The notes under the pieces: generated by a model
What the model was told of the DNA's origin: nothing
Database searches by the model: none
The model's input: only the letters and a program-made list of their open reading frames with translations
Part shown: piece after piece, positions 28,341 through 37,724 of the stretch
Numbering within the stretch: position 1 is the stretch's first letter
Layout of the letters: every line of letters begins with the position of its first letter
DNA from: Bacillus mobilis
Lineage (GTDB): Bacteria > Bacillota > Bacilli > Bacillales > Bacillaceae_G
Direction of reading: 5' to 3'
Length of the DNA: 64,000 bases
Assembly: GCF_001884045.1 (NCBI RefSeq)
Contig: NZ_MACF01000046.1
Span: forward strand, 310,001-374,000
Translations under genes and position numbers: made by a program

Positions 28341-28469
28341 ATGGGAACAATCGTATGCCAAGTATGTGAAGGAACAATCGGTCATTTTGAAGATGAAAAA
28401 ACGACAGTGCTTTACGGAAAATGTGGTACAAATTGTGACTGTGCTAATAAAGACAAAGCGAAAGCTTAA
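28341..28469 (+). CDS. SR1P-type peptide, copy 2
   Basis: 42 residues, nearly identical to copy 3 over the first 30 positions (CQVCEGTIGHFEDEK) but with a divergent tail: the Cys/His-rich end reads GTNCDCANKDKAKA, without the histidines of copies 1 and 3. It is preceded by the same leader block (AAAGTTTTTAGG..., AACTTAGGGGG) that can fold AAGTTT with AAACTT just ahead of the Shine-Dalgarno. There is no terminator between it and copy 1, so the copies are probably cotranscribed. Confidence 0.82.
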   Translation: MGTIVCQVCEGTIGHFEDEKTTVLYGKCGTNCDCANKDKAKA

Positions 28470-28515
28470 TTATAAATAAGTAGATTATTATTAAAACTCA
28501 GGGGGGAAATGAAAA

Positions 28516-28644
28516 ATGGGAACAATCGTATGCCAAGTATGTGAAGGAACAATCGGACATTTTGAAGATGAAAAATCAACAGTACTATACGGGAAATGTG
28601 GATCTCATTGCGAATGTGACCATAAAGAACATAAAAAAGCTTAA
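28516..28644 (+). CDS. SR1P-type peptide, copy 3
   Basis: 42 residues, MGTIVCQVCEGTIGHFEDEK start, then KCGSHCECDHKEHKKA, which preserves the C-terminal Cys/His cluster of SR1P. Strong GGGGGG ribosome binding site. A strong terminator follows, shared with tgl on the other strand. With copies 1 and 2 it forms a tandem array of about 190-bp units. Confidence 0.84.
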   Translation: MGTIVCQVCEGTIGHFEDEKSTVLYGKCGSHCECDHKEHKKA

Positions 28645-28650
28645 ATAAGA

Positions 28651-28688
28651 AAAAGCGCCTACATATACACATGTAGGCGCTTTTTTAA
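28651..28688. terminator. Terminator after the SR1P array (bidirectional with tgl)
   Basis: GCGCCTACAT (28655-28664) pairs with ATGTAGGCGC (28671-28680), flanked by AAAA and TTTTTT. Confidence 0.93.
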
Positions 28689-29515
28689 TAAATTGTAGTT
28701 GTATGACCAACTGTTGCAACGATTGCATCATCTCTAATCGGAATAAATCCTATCGATGTCTGTGGAGTGCTAGGAGAGGCGTAGTGGCTCATGAGACGGC
28801 TATCAATACGGGTAATAGTATCGGTCAAGAAAGCTGAAATAAAAGCGTAAGGGACGCGTCGTTCATTTAATGCGTATATAATTTCTTCTTTTGTTTTTAC
28901 ACCTACGCCATGTCCGTAAAAAAAGAAGTTTCCTAGATAGATTGTATTTTCTCCTTGCCACTCGATTGTAGCTGGATTCACTTGTGGATTTTTAAAATAA
29001 ACGAGGTCGCCGGGAACTAGATCGCCACCCGTTTTTGTTATGAGCTTTAAATCTTGATCGTAGTCCCACGTATAAAGTAAAAGGTTTGCAAAGAGACGGT
29101 TGAACGTTTCTTCCTCATACAAGGATAGTAAAGCTTTGTAAAAAATAATGATCATAGCGGTGGCACATTCAGTTCCATATAGTTTTCCGTTTTTGAAAAT
29201 ATCTTGTATGGCAATGGAAGGGGGTATGTTTGGGAGGAGCTCGAATCCCCCAAGTGACGTTCTTTTCCAATACTGGGGGTTGCAAAAGGACTGTTGAAAT
29301 GTGCGAAACTGAAATCCACTTTGAAAAAGTTCTAATGCAGAAGTAATAATATTAACGCGCAAATTTAGATCAAAGCTGAGTTCATCAGCTGTTCGGAAGG
29401 AATAGATTTCTTGATTTCCTGCCATTATAGATAAAATTTGTTGTTTCTCAGATGCAAATGGCTCATATTCATTTGTGATATAAGGATGTACAATAGAACG
29501 GCCTATTACAATCAT
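28685..29515 (-). CDS. tgl: Spore coat protein-glutamine gamma-glutamyltransferase
   Basis: 276-residue bacterial transglutaminase that cross-links coat proteins in the mother cell late in sporulation. The catalytic Cys117 sits in YGTECATAM, preceded by Glu116; the residues around GDLVYFKNP and the [14 protein letters not shown] segment (His near 200) match the family. Length equals family norm. It is convergent with the SR1P array, sharing its terminator. Confidence 0.93.
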   Translation of the reverse strand: MIVIGRSIVHPYITNEYEPFASEKQQILSIMAGNQEIYSFRTADELSFDLNLRVNIITSALELFQSGFQFRTFQQSFCNPQYWKRTSLGGFELLPNIPPSIAIQDIFKNGKLYGTECATAMIIIFYKALLSLYEEETFNRLFANLLLYTWDYDQDLKLITKTGGDLVPGDLVYFKNPQVNPATIEWQGENTIYLGNFFFYGHGVGVKTKEEIIYALNERRVPYAFISAFLTDTITRIDSRLMSHYASPSTPQTSIGFIPIRDDAIVATVGHTTTIY

Positions 29516-29575
29516 AATAGTATCCCCACCTATACATTACATTACTTCATATCGTATGAGAAAAGGGGAAAAGGG

Positions 29576-29605
29576 TGAAAGAAAAGCCTATCAACTGATA
29601 GGCTT
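29576..29605 (-). terminator. Terminator of speA overlapping its stop
   Basis: AAGCCTATC and GATAGGCTT (29584-29605) form a tight hairpin that includes the speA stop codon; the minus strand continues TTTTCTTTC. Confidence 0.75.
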
Positions 29606-31063
29606 GTACTCTTTAATCACACGTAATGTTTGTAATGTCATATCTTCAGGACCTTGTACAGGTAAACCTGCTTCTAAGTTTTTACGAATATACTCTAAGT
29701 TATCTTGTGTAATAATTTCCCCCGGAGTAAAGATTGGAATCCCTGGCGGATAAACCATAACGAAATCAGCTATAATACGACCTGCTGCATTTTCAAACGG
29801 AATGACTTCTGTTTCCGAATAAAAAGCATCTCGAGGAGAAAGTGCTAGCACTGGTATTTCTGGGATTTCTACTTGTATTTGAACACCTTTATCGGCTTTA
29901 TTTCTAAATGTTGCTGCTAAATCTTGTAATGCCGCAATAAGTGTATTTGTCTCACTTTCTGTATCTCCGAAAGTGACAAGGCATAGTATGTTGTATAAAT
30001 CTGAGAGTTCTACTTCAATGTTATATTGCTCTCTAAGCCACACTTCAGCCTGATGGCCTGTAATACCTAAATCTTTTACAGATACGATTATCTTTGTAGG
30101 ATCATAGTTAAAAGTAGCATCCGTACCTAGCATTTCTTTCCCAGGACAGTAAAGATCCTCAATAGCATTAATAGCATCACGAACTTGTTCCGCTAATTGT
30201 ATTGTTTGTTCTATGAGTGCTGTTCCTTCTGTAGCAAGACGTTTTCTAGCAGCATCTAGGGATGCTAACAAGATGTAAGAAGTTGATGTCGTCGTAAGCA
30301 TGCTAATAATAGATTGAACATGTTTTACGTTCACAAGACCTTCCTTCACGTTAAGAATAGAACTTTGTGTTAAAGACCCTCCTAATTTGTGAACACTTGT
30401 TGCTGCCATATCTGCACCGGCTTGCATCGCTGACATCGGCAATTCATCGTGAAAATGAATATGAACACCATGAGCCTCATCAACGAGTACAGGGATATCG
30501 TAAGAATGTGCTAATTGGACAATCTGTTCTAAGTCCGCAGCAAAGCCAAAGTATGTTGGGTTAATAACAAGTAAGCCTTTTGCATCTGAATGCTCTTCAA
30601 GTGCCTTTTTGACAGATTGAATTGTGATTCCATGTGAAATACCAAGTTTTGGATCGATTTCAGGATGCATGAAAATCGGTTTTGCACCTGAGAAAATAAT
30701 AGCTGACATTACTGATTTATGCACGTTTCGTGGCACTAGGATTTTGTCACCAGGACCGCAAACGCTCATCACCATTGTCATTATTGCACCACTTGTACCT
30801 TGAATAGAAAAGAAAGTATGATCCGCACCAAATGCAGCGGCTGCTAAATCCTGTGCTTCTTTAATCATACCTTTTGGATGATGTAAATCATCGAGCGGCG
30901 CAATATTAATTAAATCAATTGCTAATGCATTATGCCCAATAAATTCGCGAAATGTAGGATCCATACCCTGTCCTTTTTTATGACCAGGAATATGGAATTG
31001 AATTGGATTTCGCTTACTGTGCTCAACTAAAGCGGTAAACAATGGTGTTTCGTATTGGGACAA
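29591..31063 (-). CDS. speA: Arginine decarboxylase, Orn/Lys/Arg decarboxylase class I
   Basis: 490-residue PLP enzyme of the fold-III-like ornithine/lysine/arginine decarboxylase group; in B. subtilis SpeA makes agmatine for spermidine synthesis. Motifs: FHIPGHKKGQGMDP near 23-36, QGTSGAIM near 87, DEAHGVHIHFHDELP near 190-204, and the PLP lysine in SVHKLGGSLTQSS near 225. TTG 31063 has AAGGAG 8 nt upstream and gives the B. subtilis N-terminus; GTG 31072 overlaps that site. It lies next to the SR1P array as in B. subtilis. Confidence 0.92.
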   Translation of the reverse strand: MSQYETPLFTALVEHSKRNPIQFHIPGHKKGQGMDPTFREFIGHNALAIDLINIAPLDDLHHPKGMIKEAQDLAAAAFGADHTFFSIQGTSGAIMTMVMSVCGPGDKILVPRNVHKSVMSAIIFSGAKPIFMHPEIDPKLGISHGITIQSVKKALEEHSDAKGLLVINPTYFGFAADLEQIVQLAHSYDIPVLVDEAHGVHIHFHDELPMSAMQAGADMAATSVHKLGGSLTQSSILNVKEGLVNVKHVQSIISMLTTTSTSYILLASLDAARKRLATEGTALIEQTIQLAEQVRDAINAIEDLYCPGKEMLGTDATFNYDPTKIIVSVKDLGITGHQAEVWLREQYNIEVELSDLYNILCLVTFGDTESETNTLIAALQDLAATFRNKADKGVQIQVEIPEIPVLALSPRDAFYSETEVIPFENAAGRIIADFVMVYPPGIPIFTPGEIITQDNLEYIRKNLEAGLPVQGPEDMTLQTLRVIKEYKPIS

Positions 31064-31699
<636 letters not shown>

Positions 31700-31748
31700 A
31701 AAATATTTTGAAAAATGAAAACTGAAGTGATATAATGTGATAACAACT

Positions 31749-31779
31749 AAAAACGGACAATATAAATTGTCCGTTTTCT
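31749..31779. terminator. Bidirectional terminator, yktA/yktB
   Basis: AAAACGGACAAT pairs perfectly with ATTGTCCGTTTT in 31749-31779 around a short loop, between convergent genes. Confidence 0.88.
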
Positions 31780-31780
31780 A

Positions 31781-32407
31781 CTATCGATTACAAAGTGCAT
31801 ATAAAGGAAGGAGTGATTGCATCGTAGATTCAATCTTAGCAAGGAATTGTTCGTTGGTCATTGCTGAAAACTCCTCTGGTGATATATGAATACCAACTAA
31901 TAATTCTGCTTTTTTCACAGTAGCTAGACGTTCAATCATCTTTTGTAAGTCTTCTGTTTCAAGTGTTCTATGTAATTTTACACTTGGTTTAGTATGGTCA
32001 ATGGACCAAACGAAGTCATTTGGAATATTTGTTTTTAAATCATTTAAATGTTCTAAGAAGGCGTGAGCCGTCTCCACTTTTTGTGGACACTCATAGATTA
32101 ATCCAAAGTATATGAAGGCATGAGTACCCCATAATCCAATTTGGAAATGTGGTAGCATTTTATATCCGCGTTTATTTGTTGAAAAAGCAACCCAAGTATC
32201 GTTTGGTGGATTGACTTTGCGACGTGCATGTTTTGCTACATGATAAAAAAAGTTCTCATCAGTTTGTTTGGATAAATACGTTGCAAACTGTTCCCCTAAA
32301 GCTTCCAGCTTAGGATGAATGTTCGTTTTAATTGCACTCATTCGTTCTTCGAGACCATCAACTGTAAAGACCTCAAAATCAGTTGACTTGAATGTTTGTA
32401 GTGTCAT
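31781..32407 (-). CDS. yktB: UPF0637 family protein YktB
   Basis: 208-residue soluble protein ([38 protein letters not shown]...). Full-length YktB family member, function unknown; conserved-looking blocks are [37 protein letters not shown] and [15 protein letters not shown] upstream of the ATG. Position after yktA is as in B. subtilis. Confidence 0.85.
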   Translation of the reverse strand: MTLQTFKSTDFEVFTVDGLEERMSAIKTNIHPKLEALGEQFATYLSKQTDENFFYHVAKHARRKVNPPNDTWVAFSTNKRGYKMLPHFQIGLWGTHAFIYFGLIYECPQKVETAHAFLEHLNDLKTNIPNDFVWSIDHTKPSVKLHRTLETEDLQKMIERLATVKKAELLVGIHISPEEFSAMTNEQFLAKIESTMQSLLPLYALCNR

Positions 32408-32613
32408 GATTGTTCCTCCAACTCCTATTTTGCTTTTATTTTAGCATAGCTTGTACTATTCATAAAAAAAACAGCACAAAAAATTTTAAATAAAAAAATA
32501 TAATTTTGTTGCATAGATGATTTATCCAACATAGTATAGTATAAAACAAAAAATCAGAAAATTGAATCAATTCTAGTCCGAGGGCAGACGAATATTGGGA
32601 GGAGGCAAATAAT

Positions 32614-32802
32614 ATGAGACAGGTGATTAATGCGTTAAAGAGAACAGATGCTGAAAAGAGAATACCGGTGCTACGTTTGGAGCTAGATTATGAATTAGCA
32701 ACTTTATATGATGCGATGATGGAAAATGATAAACTGAAAAAAGAAGAGTGTGTACAAAAGTTAGAAGTGTTAAGACTTGAAATGATTCGTTTAGAGGCGT
32801 AA
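32614..32802 (+). CDS. Small helical protein, YkzI-like
   Basis: 62 residues, highly charged and helical (EKRIPVLRLELDYELATLYDAMMENDKLKKEECVQKLEVLRLEMIRLEA). GGGAGGAGGC lies upstream. Its place between yktB and suhB corresponds to ykzI in B. subtilis; assignment is by position and size. No function known. Confidence 0.65.
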   Translation: MRQVINALKRTDAEKRIPVLRLELDYELATLYDAMMENDKLKKEECVQKLEVLRLEMIRLEA

Positions 32803-32890
32803 TAATAGTATATGTATAAAAAATTAGTTGGTGCGAACCTTATAAAGGGTTCGTTTTTTCTGTGAACAGTATAGATCGGAGTGTTTAAAC

Positions 32891-33682
32891 ATGCAAGAAG
32901 TATGGAAAGACATCGATGCACACGCCAAACAGTGGATTCGAGATGCAGGAGAGTTTTTAATGGCATCAATGGAAAAAGCACTTATTATAGAAACGAAATC
33001 TAATGCAGCTGATTTAGTAACAAATATGGACCGAGAAATAGAACAGTTTTTAATTGGGAAAATTAAAGAAACATTCCCGAACCATAATATTTTAGGAGAA
33101 GAAGGTTATGGAGATGAGGTAACTTCGTCTGATGGGGTTGTTTGGTTAATTGATCCAATTGATGGCACGATGAACTTTGTTCATCAAAAAAGAAATTTCG
33201 CAATTTCAATTGGAATTTATGAGAACGGTATCGGAAAGGTTGGACTCATTTATGATCCAGTTCATGATGAATTATACCATGCGGTAAAGGGAGCTGGAGC
33301 ATTTTGTAATGAAGTACCAATACCTTTATTGGAAAAAGGAACTGTAGAGCAAGGTATTGTAGCTTTAAATGCGATATGGCTTACCGACAATCCATTGCTG
33401 AATAAGGAAAGTATGATGGCACTGGTTAAGAAAGCAAGAGGCACGAGATCATATGGTTGTGCAGCGTTAGAGATGGTATACGTTGCAACAGGAAGAATAG
33501 ATGCATATGTAACGCCGAGATTATCACCATGGGATTTTGGTGGGGGACAGATAATTGTAGAGGAAGTTGGAGGCAAGGCGACAACATTTGCTGGATCCTC
33601 GCTTTCTATCGTAGAAAAGAGCAGCGTATTAGTTGCAAAACCAGGAGTGTACGAAGAGGTGTTACGATTTATAGCGGAGTAA
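32891..33682 (+). CDS. suhB: Inositol monophosphatase family protein
   Basis: 263-residue Mg-dependent, Li-sensitive-type phosphatase. Metal motifs: GEEG (Glu70/71), WLIDPIDGTMNF at 85-96 (Asp88, Asp91), and SPWDFGGGQIIVEEVGG near 213-229, which replaces the commoner WDxAAG by WDFGGG. In B. subtilis this is SuhB/YktC; substrate is inositol-1-phosphate or a related sugar phosphate. ATG with CGGAGT upstream. Confidence 0.9.
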   Translation: MQEVWKDIDAHAKQWIRDAGEFLMASMEKALIIETKSNAADLVTNMDREIEQFLIGKIKETFPNHNILGEEGYGDEVTSSDGVVWLIDPIDGTMNFVHQKRNFAISIGIYENGIGKVGLIYDPVHDELYHAVKGAGAFCNEVPIPLLEKGTVEQGIVALNAIWLTDNPLLNKESMMALVKKARGTRSYGCAALEMVYVATGRIDAYVTPRLSPWDFGGGQIIVEEVGGKATTFAGSSLSIVEKSSVLVAKPGVYEEVLRFIAE

Positions 33683-33687
33683 CAAAA

Positions 33688-33722
33688 AAAGTAAGAGGCT
33701 GTATAAGCGCTTCTTACTTTTT
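33688..33722. terminator. Terminator, suhB/ylaF
   Basis: AAAGTAAGA (33688-33696) pairs with TCTTACTTT (33712-33720), between convergent genes with A and T runs. Confidence 0.85.
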
Positions 33723-33726
33723 GACG

Positions 33727-33906
33727 TTATTGCGATTTACGCATTTTTCTTTTTGTTACAAAACCGTATCCAACTGTAACAAATGTGCCGATAATGCAAA
33801 TAATAACACCGATGGGACTATTTTCAGCAACCATAATACCGATACCGATTAAGAAAATAACACCGATAATTGCAGTTAATAAAAAGCGATATTGAATGTG
33901 TTCCAT
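33727..33906 (-). CDS. ylaF: YlaF (DUF5325) small membrane protein
   Basis: 59 residues with two transmembrane helices (about 8-25 and 31-50) and a basic tail TKRKMRKSQ, matching YlaF. The start is fixed by GGAGGGTGAAGAA before the ATG; an upstream extension has no ribosome binding site. Function unknown; neighbour of typA as in B. subtilis. Confidence 0.8.
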   Translation of the reverse strand: MEHIQYRFLLTAIIGVIFLIGIGIMVAENSPIGVIICIIGTFVTVGYGFVTKRKMRKSQ

Positions 33907-34046
33907 TTCTTCACCCTCCAATTTTATTTTACTTTCACAAAAGTAAGAATACAACTATATTTTCATTCTTGATTTTATTTTGATTGCCATTGTATCCCCT
34001 TCGCTCTTATAATAGAGAAGGATTAAAAAGACATTAGGAGTTGGAC

Positions 34047-35891
34047 ATGTTGAAAAAACGACAAGATTTACGAAATATAGCAATTATTGCCCACGTTGAC
34101 CATGGTAAAACAACACTTGTTGACCAGTTATTACGTCAAGCGGGGACGTTCCGTGCGAATGAACATATTGAAGAACGCGCAATGGACTCAAACGATCTAG
34201 AAAGAGAACGTGGTATTACAATTTTAGCGAAGAATACTGCGATTCACTATGAAGATAAAAGAATTAACATTTTAGATACACCTGGTCACGCTGACTTCGG
34301 TGGAGAAGTAGAACGTATCATGAAAATGGTTGATGGTGTTCTACTTGTTGTTGATGCATATGAAGGTTGTATGCCACAAACACGATTTGTTTTAAAGAAA
34401 GCTCTTGAGCAAAACTTAACTCCAATCGTTGTTGTAAACAAAATTGACCGTGACTTCGCTCGCCCTGATGAAGTAGTTGATGAAGTAGTTGACTTATTCA
34501 TCGAACTTGGTGCAAACGAAGATCAATTAGAGTTCCCAGTTGTATTTGCATCAGCAATGAACGGAACAGCAAGCTTAGATTCAAATCCAGCAAATCAAGA
34601 AGAGAATATGAAATCATTATTTGACACAATTATTGAACATATTCCAGCACCAGTTGATAACAGCGAAGAGCCACTTCAATTCCAAGTAGCACTTCTTGAT
34701 TACAATGACTATGTTGGTCGTATCGGGGTTGGACGCGTATTCCGTGGTACAATGAAAGTAGGACAACAAGTTGCATTAATGAAAGTTGACGGAACTGTAA
34801 AACAATTCCGTGTAACGAAATTATTTGGTTACATTGGATTAAAACGTCAAGAAATTGAAGAAGCAAAAGCTGGAGATTTAGTAGCTGTTTCAGGTATGGA
34901 AGACATTAACGTAGGTGAAACAGTATGTCCGGTTGAGCATGAAGAGGCTTTACCATTATTACGTATTGATGAGCCAACACTACAAATGACATTCCTTGTA
35001 AACAACAGCCCATTTGCAGGTCGTGAAGGTAAATTCATTACATCTCGTAAAATTGAAGAGCGTCTTCGTTCACAATTAGAAACAGATGTAAGTTTACGTG
35101 TAGATAATACAGATTCTCCTGATGCTTGGATCGTATCTGGACGTGGGGAATTACATTTATCTATCTTAATTGAAAACATGCGTCGTGAAGGTTATGAACT
35201 ACAAGTATCTAAGCCTGAAGTAATTATTAAAGAAGTTGATGGCGTAAGATGTGAGCCTGTAGAGCGCGTACAAATCGATGTACCTGAAGAATACACTGGT
35301 TCTATTATGGAATCTATGGGTGCACGTAAAGGTGAAATGTTAGATATGGTGAATAACGGAAACGGTCAAGTTCGCCTTACTTTCATGGTTCCAGCACGTG
35401 GTTTAATTGGTTACACAACAGAATTCTTAACATTAACTCGTGGTTACGGTATTTTAAACCATACATTCGATTGCTACCAACCAGTACACGCTGGACAAGT
35501 TGGTGGACGTCGCCAAGGTGTTCTAGTTTCACTTGAAACAGGAAAAGCATCACAATACGGTATTATGCAAGTTGAAGACCGTGGTGTAATCTTCGTTGAA
35601 CCAGGTACAGAAGTATATGCTGGTATGATTGTCGGAGAACACACTCGTGAGAACGACTTAACAGTTAACGTTGTGAAAATGAAACAACAAACTAACATTC
35701 GTTCTGCGACGAAAGATCAAACTTCAACAATGAAAAAACCACGCTTAATGACTTTAGAAGAGTCATTAGAGTACTTAAACGATGATGAGTTCTGTGAAGT
35801 AACTCCAGAATCAATTCGTTTACGTAAAAAGATTCTTGATAAGAGTGAGCGTGAAAGAGCTGCTAAGAAAAAGAAATCTGTAGAAGCGTAA
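34047..35891 (+). CDS. typA: Ribosome-associated GTPase TypA/BipA
   Basis: 614-residue translational GTPase (YlaG in B. subtilis). G1 AHVDHGKTT near 15-23, G2 RGITI, G3 DTPGHADFGGEVER near 77-90, G4 NKID near 131, then EF-G-like domains II, III and V and the BipA-specific C-terminal domain (GYTTEFLTLTRGYG... RKKILDKSERERAAKKKKS). It helps 50S assembly under stress. ATG 34047 has TAGGAG 7 nt upstream. Confidence 0.95.
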   Translation: MLKKRQDLRNIAIIAHVDHGKTTLVDQLLRQAGTFRANEHIEERAMDSNDLERERGITILAKNTAIHYEDKRINILDTPGHADFGGEVERIMKMVDGVLLVVDAYEGCMPQTRFVLKKALEQNLTPIVVVNKIDRDFARPDEVVDEVVDLFIELGANEDQLEFPVVFASAMNGTASLDSNPANQEENMKSLFDTIIEHIPAPVDNSEEPLQFQVALLDYNDYVGRIGVGRVFRGTMKVGQQVALMKVDGTVKQFRVTKLFGYIGLKRQEIEEAKAGDLVAVSGMEDINVGETVCPVEHEEALPLLRIDEPTLQMTFLVNNSPFAGREGKFITSRKIEERLRSQLETDVSLRVDNTDSPDAWIVSGRGELHLSILIENMRREGYELQVSKPEVIIKEVDGVRCEPVERVQIDVPEEYTGSIMESMGARKGEMLDMVNNGNGQVRLTFMVPARGLIGYTTEFLTLTRGYGILNHTFDCYQPVHAGQVGGRRQGVLVSLETGKASQYGIMQVEDRGVIFVEPGTEVYAGMIVGEHTRENDLTVNVVKMKQQTNIRSATKDQTSTMKKPRLMTLEESLEYLNDDEFCEVTPESIRLRKKILDKSERERAAKKKKSVEA

Positions 35892-35900
35892 AATAATAGA

Positions 35901-35935
35901 ACAGCTACCTTTGAGGGGTAGCTGTTTTTTTTATT
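35901..35935 (+). terminator. Terminator after typA
   Basis: ACAGCTACC (35901-35909) pairs with GGTAGCTGT (35917-35925), followed by eight or more T. Confidence 0.92.
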
Positions 35936-36045
35936 ATATTTATTTTTGGAATATTTACTCTTTTTTGTGGACAGTATTTTTTTTGCAGGTTACTCTTGTA
36001 TTAAGTACATAAATAAAATTTGTTTTTTGTGAGAAAGGGGGATGA

Positions 36046-36351
36046 ATGATGTTAGAAAGAATGTCGTTTTTTGCGAAATTATGTAAAGTTGATGAAAATC
36101 CAGAACTAGGGATGTGGTTACTATATGGCACCATTATTATATTAAGCGCACTTGTGTATAATTTAGGTTTTGCAAGAAAACTATCAATAATAAAAAATAT
36201 AGTGATATATATATCGTTAGCGATTGGGTGTACAGTTTTAACTTTCTTTGCAGTTTTTTTACCTGTTGGAGAGGGGCTTGTTGTAGCGGCGATTGTACTT
36301 GGGATTTATAGGTTGCGTTTACGTCAAGCAAGACAACAAAAAGCAGGATAA
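36046..36351 (+). CDS. ylaH: YlaH-like membrane protein
   Basis: 101 residues with three transmembrane helices (about 22-42, 49-69 and 72-88) and a basic C-terminus (YRLRLRQARQQKAG), the YlaH-like family. AAAGGGGGATGA precedes; the start is ATG 36046 or the next codon. Followed 14 nt later by a cotranscribed small gene. Confidence 0.78.
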   Translation: MMLERMSFFAKLCKVDENPELGMWLLYGTIIILSALVYNLGFARKLSIIKNIVIYISLAIGCTVLTFFAVFLPVGEGLVVAAIVLGIYRLRLRQARQQKAG

Positions 36352-36365
36352 GGGGGCGGATTTTT

Positions 36366-36641
36366 ATGCGTTCAGTACAAGATGCACTATATAATTGGTT
36401 AACAATTAAAACAGTTGCCGAAGCACGTCCAGATGATCGTGCTGCAAAAGAAACGTATTTGTTATTTCAAAATATGATATATGAAGAACATAAATTAAAA
36501 AATGTGGAAGTTAAAAAGAACGAAGAAATGTATTTAATTACATATGAAATGAATGGAGAAAAAAAATCTGCCAGGTTTCCATTAGAAGCTATTGATTGCT
36601 TTTTGGATCAAATGAATCGTGAACCTGAAAAATATAAATAA
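36366..36641 (+). CDS. Small hypothetical protein after ylaH
   Basis: 91-residue soluble protein (MRSVQDALYNWLTIKTVAEARPDDRAAKETYLLFQNMIYEEH...). N-terminal helices then two strands (KNVEVKKNEEMYLITYEMNGEKKSARF) and a C-terminal helix. AAGGGGGCGG ribosome binding site. No family recognised. Likely one operon with ylaH; a convergent terminator follows at once. Confidence 0.7.
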   Translation: MRSVQDALYNWLTIKTVAEARPDDRAAKETYLLFQNMIYEEHKLKNVEVKKNEEMYLITYEMNGEKKSARFPLEAIDCFLDQMNREPEKYK

Positions 36642-36670
36642 GTCCTTATCTATGTGATTAAGGACTTATT
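36637..36670. terminator. Bidirectional terminator before ylaI
   Basis: AATAAGTCCTTATC (36637-36650) pairs with GATTAAGGACTTATT (36656-36670), overlapping the stop of the upstream gene. Confidence 0.85.
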
Positions 36671-36676
36671 TATATT

Positions 36677-36877
36677 TTACCAATCGTCTTCGACTTTTTT
36701 ATCACGATATAATCGGAAATTACCACTTGCATGACGTTCCATCGTACGTTCTGCAATTCGTTCCGAACATTCCATGCACATATATGTATGAATAGGGCGG
36801 TTACGCAGTTTTTTTGCCATAGGATTTTCATCATCTAACATATCTTTTTTATCACAAATCATACATTTGACTCTCAT
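36677..36877 (-). CDS. ylaI: YlaI family zinc-binding protein (DUF2197)
   Basis: 66 residues with CMIC at 5-8 and CMEC near 34-37, two CxxC knuckles that suggest a zinc site, and a basic tail ending RDKKVEDDW. Matches YlaI/DUF2197; function unknown. A GAGGTGACGAA site precedes the ATG. Confidence 0.82.
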   Translation of the reverse strand: MRVKCMICDKKDMLDDENPMAKKLRNRPIHTYMCMECSERIAERTMERHASGNFRLYRDKKVEDDW

Positions 36878-37022
36878 TTCGTCACCTCAATACGAATTCT
36901 ATCAGTATAAGTATATCATGGAAGTATAATGTTTTTGAATAATAGCGGGAAAAAATAATATTTTCGCAATTCGAAAAATAAGTTATGATAAGGATATATT
37001 AAGTATATTTGGAGGTGGAAAT

Positions 37023-37478
37023 ATGGCGAATGTAGTAGAGCCTACATTAACAGATGATTTAGTACAAACGTTACGTAAAGAATGTATTGTTATGATAGCA
37101 ACAACAGACTTCGAAAAACAAGTTCCTAACGTAAGTGCTATTTCTTGGGTGTATGCAGTGAGTAAAACTAGTATTCGATTTGCAGTAGATCAGCGTTCGC
37201 GTATTGTGGAAAATATACGGCATAGTACTGGGGTGGTATTGACTATAATGGCGAATGAATCCGTATTTTCCATAAGTGGTGCAGGTGAAATTTTGACTGA
37301 TAGAATGGAAGGCATTCCTCTAAAATTAACTGTAATAGAAGTAAATGTACAAGAAGTGCGTGATGTTATGTTTTATGGAGCCAAACTTGCAATTGAACCA
37401 ACGTATGAAAAAACATATGATATTCGCGCAGCGAAGAAGTTGGATAACCAAGTGTTAGTAGGAATAAAAGAATTATAA
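37023..37478 (+). CDS. ylaL: Pyridoxamine-phosphate-oxidase-family protein YlaL
   Basis: 151-residue FMN-binding split-barrel protein (CIVMIATTDFEKQVPNVSAISWVYAVS, then IRFAVDQRSRIVENIR...VVLTIMANESVFSISGAGEIL). It resembles pyridoxamine 5'-phosphate oxidase-type flavoproteins but is too short and lacks the PLP-site C-terminus of PdxH. Function unknown. GGAGGTGG upstream. In B. subtilis ylaL lies right next to ylaK; here it precedes it. Confidence 0.75.
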   Translation: MANVVEPTLTDDLVQTLRKECIVMIATTDFEKQVPNVSAISWVYAVSKTSIRFAVDQRSRIVENIRHSTGVVLTIMANESVFSISGAGEILTDRMEGIPLKLTVIEVNVQEVRDVMFYGAKLAIEPTYEKTYDIRAAKKLDNQVLVGIKEL

Positions 37479-37724
37479 ATGTGATAAATAAGAAATTCAG
37501 TTATTAACTTTTGTAATCGGTTATTGTGATTTTATGTTAATAATTATAATTAAAAGTAATATATTGAATAGAAATGAATAAAAAATAAATAAAAGGTTTA
37601 ATGGCTATGGATTTCGATTCTACCTCGTTTATACGGTACATATAATTATAACAATGGTTCGTCCATATTTTATGGATGAAACCCTTGTTCTACAAATTTA
37701 AAAGTGGAGTCAGGGGGTAACAGG

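Noticed and set aside
28282-28479. 65-codon ORF overlapping SR1P copy 2
   Set aside because: Out-of-frame reading of the SR1P copy; the 42-codon peptide has the ribosome binding site and homology.
37640-37690. Hairpin with GGTT...AACC before ylaK as a terminator or riboswitch
   Set aside because: Short imperfect stem with no T-run and no recognisable aptamer features.
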